A DNA stretch of 64,000 nt from Panax quinquefolius (Eukaryota; Streptophyta; Magnoliopsida; Apiales; Araliaceae): contig CM035173.1 in the NCBI GenBank assembly GCA_020205615.1, forward strand, positions 34,403,280 to 34,467,279. The letters run 5' to 3'. Position numbers and translations under genes: made by a program. Position 1 is the first letter of the stretch. Every line of letters begins with the position of its first letter. Positions 58,401-64,000 of the stretch are shown piece by piece. The notes beneath the pieces are model-generated. The model saw only the letters and a program-made list of their open reading frames with translations, was not told where the DNA came from and did no database searches.

Positions 58401-61400
58401 TTACGTTACCTAGATCATGGTTCAATGCGGTACATGAAACAAAATCGGAAATGGAAAATGTCACTTTTTGTGGTACGAAGTACAGAGGGGTAACTGGTAC
58501 AAAATAAATTTATTCAGAATGTGGTATGCTAGGATAGCTTTTTAAAAAGATATAGTTAAAACTAGTTGAGATATAGTTAAAACTAGTTGAGGTGTTTCTA
58601 AGCGTAGTGTCACAACAAGCTCATTTTCACCATGGTTACTCTGTATCATCGATTACATGGCACGAACAAGGCGTTTAGTTGGTTACGTTAGGTGGCATTA
58701 CCTACTATCTTCTTTTACATATTATTGTTTCTAATAGAATGTTATAGATTTATTGTGTAATTACTATACTTGTAAAATTCCTAGATTTACTATGCAATTA
58801 CAACCTATCCAGGCCAAGATGAATTTTACTATTACAATTGATGTACTTCTTTCCATTCTACTTCAACTTAAGTTTGAGTTATCCAACTGATTTTCCTCGT
58901 TGATAGCTGGTAAAGCATTGATAATAGGAGTAACAATACTTAAATGCTGGTTAGTTTCTAACCATTACATTGAACCTCTCTCACAAGGTACTTTGTCTCT
59001 CCTAAGATAGTCGTTAGGCCTGTTACTATCAACCTTTGAATATTACTCTCTCCCAGATTGATTGTCATGCTTTTCTTATTTTGATGTTCCAAAATTTCGT
59101 TACCTCGAGGAAAGTAATAAAAATTTATGCTAAAGTGCAATTTTCAGCCAAAGGGTTTGGCCAAAATCCAATTTTCATTATGTTGTTGAATCTCAATTAC
59201 CACACAAGTTTTTGGCTTTCGCTGGTGGCAATTTTAATGATTTTTTTTGTGTATCTAGGAGCTGAACTTTGTATTGGTGATAAGTGATATTAATTGTTTG
59301 GTTTGCACATCTACATTAGCAGTTCACATTCTTATCCCCCATTGGAAAGTCTTTTCAGCTTGTTTTAAGCGCTGATTGTGCATCATCTTGGACTTTCTTA
59401 TGCTTGCTATGCAGAAACTCTTCCTCTTAATGCCCTCTAAATTGTTTGAAGTGTTGTGTTAGTGTAAGATATTTAACTTTAGGTGTAAATCTCTTTCAGG
59501 TGATGTTTCCGTCCACACTTCTTGGAACTGGTGAAAATTGGACCTTGATGAAAACTATTAGTGTTACTGAATATTTGAACTATGAAGCAGGTTAGTTAAT
59601 AATCAGGTTTGTTTTTTTTAATAGAAAAGGTGGTGGCTGAATTTTCCTGGCTTCGAGTGTCCAAGTGACAATTACTCTCCTTACATTTCTTTTTGACATT
59701 TTTGATAATCTTAATATTATTTTGTTGACATTTTCAGGGAAGTTCTCAAAGAGTAAGGGCATAGGAGTTTTTGGAAACGATGCTAAAGATACAAACATTC
59801 CTGTAGAAGTGTGGAGATATTACCTGCTAACTAATAGACCAGAGGTAGGTTCTAGCTACAATATCTGATTATACATTGTATCCGTCTCTCTCTCTCTCTA
59901 TATATATATATGTCGATATATATGTGTGTCTACAGATTCTAAATCTAATGTGTTTCTTAATATTTAGGTATCAGACACATTGTTTACATGGGTGGACTTG
60001 CAAGCAAAGCTAAACAGTGAATTGCTAAATAACCTAGGCAATTTCATCAATCGCGTCTTGAGCTTTATTGCTAAGGATCAAGGTTAGTAGCTGGTTGAGG
60101 GAACAAAACATGCAGTATAGGAAAATATCTGTTGTTTTATATGTTAGGATTATTATGATCTTTTCTGCACGAGTCAATCACTATTGTAAGCAATGTTTAT
60201 GCTTGTTTCTTGTTATATCCACTATACATTTTTTAAATTTTTTAGTATCAATCCCTTCAATCCCCACCCACACATGCGCGCTCACACAAAAAAAAGAACA
60301 GAGGCAGTTAGTCATTTTGAAGATTTATGGGTTCGTTTCATCAGTGGTATGTCGGAACAAAAGATCTTGCTATTATTCCCCTTTGCGAATACTTTAGCAT
60401 CTATGTGATCTTCCACTTGCCACCCTGGATATTGCTAGATAATAAGCTAGTAGTGTATGTCACTAATTCTTGTTTATTTTTTTTTCACGTGCTTCTTTTT
60501 TCATTTAAGAAGTGGAGGATGTTGTGTGAATCTTGCTGGTCTGCTAGAGGAACATCATATTGGATGGGTTGATTAGGTTTTTCTTGTAAATGCATCTTCA
60601 ATATTGTTATAATGACAATTTATATGGACAGCTTCAGGATATCACTGCATCATTCCTGACGCTCCAGGTGCAGAATCACATCTTCTTACAAAAAATTTGG
60701 GAGAGAAAGTTGGTAATTTTGTGGAGCAATATATAGAAGCCATGGAGAAGGTGATTGATGACATATTTTCCAATAGTGTTCTTTCGTTTCTTCGTCTGCA
60801 TAGGAATAACATTATTGTTTCTATTCTGACTTAGGTTAAGCTAAAGCAAGGGTTGAAAATTGCAATGAGCGTTTCTGGGGAGGGAAATGCATACCTGCAA
60901 GTAAGGAAACAGCATAGTCAAGAGCACTCTGTTTTGGATACTTGTTTAGTTTCTATTTTATAAAAACCTGTACTAGCATGCCCTTTTCTTGGGCTCTTTT
61001 TACTGAATTTTTTTTGTTCATGTCTGTCAAATTATTAGTCACTATGGAAGCTATAGGGTTACCCTTCTATCATTGCTTAAGACTGTTCATATGTAAAATG
61101 TTATGCAGGAAAGCCAATTCTGGAAGCTTTACAAAGAAGACAAACCTTGCTGTTCTATAGTTATGAAAACTGCGGTGGGACTAGTCTATCTTCTTGCTTG
61201 CCTGTTAGAACCTTTTATGCCATCTTTCTCCCTTGAGGTATATTAGGTGACATTTTTTATGCATTATGTTTCTCTAAAGTACTGAACTAATACAGTTCTT
61301 CCATGCTTATTGTTTTCACTGCCATTAGGTACTTAAGCAGCTCAATATGCCACCTGATACCCAAGTCTCACTTACAAATGAAAAAGGAGATATTGAAAGG

Positions 61401-63447
61401 GTTAAAAGACCTTGGGAGATCTTACCAGTCGGTCATAAAATTGGAACTCCTGTGCCATTGTTTAAGGAACTGGTAATGTGATTTCTGTTGCACCATATTG
61501 GCTTTTGTTTTTGGAATTTCATCTGTGGGTGATGTGACAATGCGTCTGGTTGATATCCTTTTTATTTGGTTCTCATTGTGTACGTATAGGCAGACAAGGA
61601 TGTCGAGTTCTTCAGGGGAAAGTTTGCCGGAAGTCAAGCTGATAGGATTGTGAAGGCAGAAGCTGAAGCAAAGCAAATTGCTGAACAACTAAAAAGGACA
61701 AAAGTTTCAGGTTACAATTCGTAGATGTATTAATGCATTTGTTTTCTTTCAAATACAGATACTGTTTTTTTTCCTCGCCCCCTTTCCCTTGGAACGTTTT
61801 AGGAAGGTATGATTGACTGTAATTGCTCATTTGCCCTCATATCTTTCAATCTTCTTTAAAGCATTATTTGCTATACTTTTTGGCCCCCTCCCCTAATTGG
61901 CTTAGTCATTCTGAATAGGTTTTTGTACTGCACCGGATGTTACACCAAAGATGTGTTATTTCTGGAGTTTGTGGCGTTTAAATGGAAACATATAGGGTCC
62001 GGTAACTTTGGAAACACCAAAGTTATAAGCTTCTTTTAATAGGAGAATGCGTTCTGACTTGTCTAATTACAGTTTTGCAACAGCATCTCATCCAGATAGA
62101 TTATGCAAACCGTTCTGGTTGTGAATTATGCAAGGAATCGAAACATCTAATCAAGCGTTGGTATTCCAGATACTTGATTTAAGATTTAGATACATACAAG
62201 TGTCAACTAGTAGAATACTATAACATTAGGACTTGAAACATTATGTGGTATACCTTTTTCCCCTCAGTTCATTTAATATGACTCTTGCCATTGTTGTAAC
62301 AGATGGAAATGTAAAGAAAGAACGACCAAAAAAATCTGCCCCTGAAAGCAAACCTAAGGGCACAGCTGAACCAGAAATTTCAATAAGTAGACTTGATATC
62401 CGCATTGGTCTTATCACAAAGGTTCAGAAACATCCTGATGCTGATTCTTTATACGTGGAAGAAATTGATGTGGGTGAAGGCCAACCTCGAACAGTTGTGA
62501 GCGGGCTTGTCAATTATATTCCTATTGAAGAAATGCAGGTTTTTTTCCTACAGTATCCTAGAGTCTACAGATCTCAGACGTGTGTGTGTGTTTGCGTGTG
62601 CATATATATTTATATATGTATATATAGTTTTGCTTCCATATCCCAGTTCTGCAAAAGAGTATATTTCTGTGTTTCTAGTTTTTTCGCGACAAGCATATTT
62701 TTTTGCAGAACCGAAAAGTGTGTGTTCTTTGCAACCTGAAGCCAGCAACCATGCGGGGTATAAAATCACATGCAATGGTTCTCGCTGTATCCAATAGCGA
62801 TCACACCAAGGTAAGAAATGCACATAACATTTTTTTCATTTGTGTTTTAGCCGCAAATGGACTGAGCCTTGAAGAGCTCACTCTTGTTCAAATTTGGGTC
62901 ATTTAGTATATGACCTAGAATTCATATTTTAAGCGTGACATATATACAAGGGAAGGAGCTCTAGTGGAGGTTGCGGCAAGCATGAAATGAGTTTGAGGTG
63001 TTCTCAAGTTGTAGTTAGTAATATTTATACTACTAGATAACTACATAAAAAGAAATGATTAAGACTACTATAACTTTAGCATAATTAGTTTTAGTTTATT
63101 TTAACATACAAGTAAAAAAAATTAATTATCATTTATTGTTTAAGAAATTAAATGAATGAAATAATATTGGATAAAACATGAGTGCTCAAAATGTTATGAT
63201 GCTGGTGCAATTTCAGGTTGAATTGGTTGATCCACCACAATCTGCTCTTGTTGGGGAGATAGTTAGGTTTTCTGGCTTTGAAGGTAAGCCCGATGATGTG
63301 CTGAACCCTAAGAAGAAGGTCTGGGAAAGCGTTCAACCAGATCTGCACACTGACAAGGAATTGGTGGCCTGCTACAAAGATTTGCCGTTCACCACATCAG
63401 CCGGAGTTTGTAAGGTCTGGTCGATTTCTGATGGATCAATACGATAG
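55416..63447 (+). CDS. MetRS: Methionyl-tRNA synthetase, cytosolic type
   Basis: Class I enzyme that charges tRNA-Met for cytosolic translation. Seventeen exons: 55416-55551, 55641-55785, 56750-56903, 57104-57259, 57582-57812, 57980-58123, 59500-59590, 59738-59844, 59968-60082, 60632-60750, 60835-60900, 61109-61237, 61329-61472, 61590-61710, 62303-62538, 62709-62810, 63217-63447 (TAG). The sum is 2427 nt, in frame, 808 residues, close to plant homologues. HLGN near residue 39 is the HIGH motif; KFSKS at 354-358 is the KMSKS motif (split by an intron). Cys pairs (CDTC, CEKC) in exon 4 form the zinc-binding insert. From about residue 644 ('ISRLDIRIG', '[15 protein letters not shown]', 'RTVVSGLV') runs an EMAP II-like tRNA-binding domain, linked by a Lys/Pro-rich stretch. 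No organelle-targeting extension, so cytosolic. Confidence 0.97.
58551..58592. repeat. Short tandem duplication in MetRS intron 6
   Basis: 'gatatagttaaaactagttga' occurs twice in a row. Confidence 0.8.
62580..62630. repeat. (GT)n/(AT)n microsatellite
   Basis: Simple repeat in the MetRS intron before exon 16. Confidence 0.8.
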
Positions 63448-63570
63448 ATAGGTCTCCCAGAGCTTTTAGGTGGAACTGAAAAAGAATAGGTCTAAGATTT
63501 TGCCTGCCTGCCTGATCATTTTTTTCTTTACCCTATTCGTCTGGTTATGCACACTATGGATACCATTTTT

Positions 63571-63576
63571 AATAAA
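63571..63576 (+). terminator. Possible poly(A) signal of the MetRS gene
   Basis: AATAAA about 125 nt after the stop codon. Plant signals are loose, so this is only a plausible site. Confidence 0.4.
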
Positions 63577-64000
63577 GTATTAGTTTTGTTGGAAATTCTG
63601 AAAAAAAAAACATGTAAACAGAGTTCTTAATTTTTGTAGTAATTAAGCACTTCTTGTGATCTTAAATAAGTTTTGATTTTTTCTTTTAAATAATTAAATA
63701 AAATGAATTTTTCAAAAGTGTGAATTTTGTAAATTATTTTTTTATGGTACATATACTTTTTAAATTCTCGGCAAATACTGAAAATACAAACACAAATATT
63801 TATTTGTCTTTATCCAATGTTTCATTTAAAAATGAATAATATTATAATATTTATACAATGATTTATAGTAATTTTTATGACAAACAGAAAAAATTCTCTT
63901 TAAAATTTTAAAATATCTTATGAGTATTTTTTTTTTTTGAATTTGTTAAGTAACAAAGGTGAAAAGAAAAGTAAAACCATTAAGTACTTTCTATTTCTCA
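63577..64000. other. Downstream AT-rich sequence
   Basis: No further gene is visible up to the window edge. Confidence 0.5.

Overview
This is nuclear DNA of a flowering plant. Genes carry GT-AG introns, the three recognisable proteins (ARPC4, alkaline ceramidase, cytosolic methionyl-tRNA synthetase) are of plant type, and the intergenic space is AT-rich and full of plant LTR retrotransposons, LINEs and foldback/MITE elements. A eudicot is likely; I cannot name the species.

Layout. 1-11311 is a nest of Ty3/gypsy chromovirus LTR sequences: a partial minus-strand LTR (1-959), a plus-strand LTR (960-2199 continuing at 10616-11311), and inside that LTR a complete but decayed minus-strand element (2200-10615) flanked by a perfect 5-bp target duplication TGTAA. 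An intron-containing tRNA-Tyr gene lies at 11904-11999. ARPC4, an Arp2/3 complex subunit, occupies 12210-21205 on the plus strand in eight coding exons, the first holding only the start codon; its introns contain LINE, SINE-like and LTR debris. A 1.1-kb AT-rich foldback follows (21504-22589).

24000-39284 is a second, 3'-truncated minus-strand chromovirus (gag, protease, RT and RNase H present; integrase and 3' LTR missing). Its 5' LTR is split by a decayed 9.2-kb Ty1/copia element (28174-37402) with both LTRs, primer binding site and polypurine tract. 40944-44478 is a two-exon gene for a basic coiled-coil protein of unknown function, with an apparent frameshift near its 5' end and a pogo/Emigrant-like MITE in its intron. 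45217-48610 (minus) encodes alkaline ceramidase, with a leader exon near 50.9 kb. Two more foldbacks (51250-52376 and 53873-54605) lie between the ceramidase and methionyl-tRNA synthetase genes. 55416-63447 (plus) encodes methionyl-tRNA synthetase in 17 exons with a C-terminal EMAP II-like tRNA-binding domain.

The genes are unrelated housekeeping genes (actin nucleation, sphingolipid turnover, translation) with no sign of an operon or pathway cluster. I see no new multigene system. The more unusual material is in the repeats: long hairpin elements beside promoters, tandem arrays that differ between otherwise related LTRs, a hairpin array in the copia leader, and block-like differences between LTR pairs that suggest consensus errors in the assembly.
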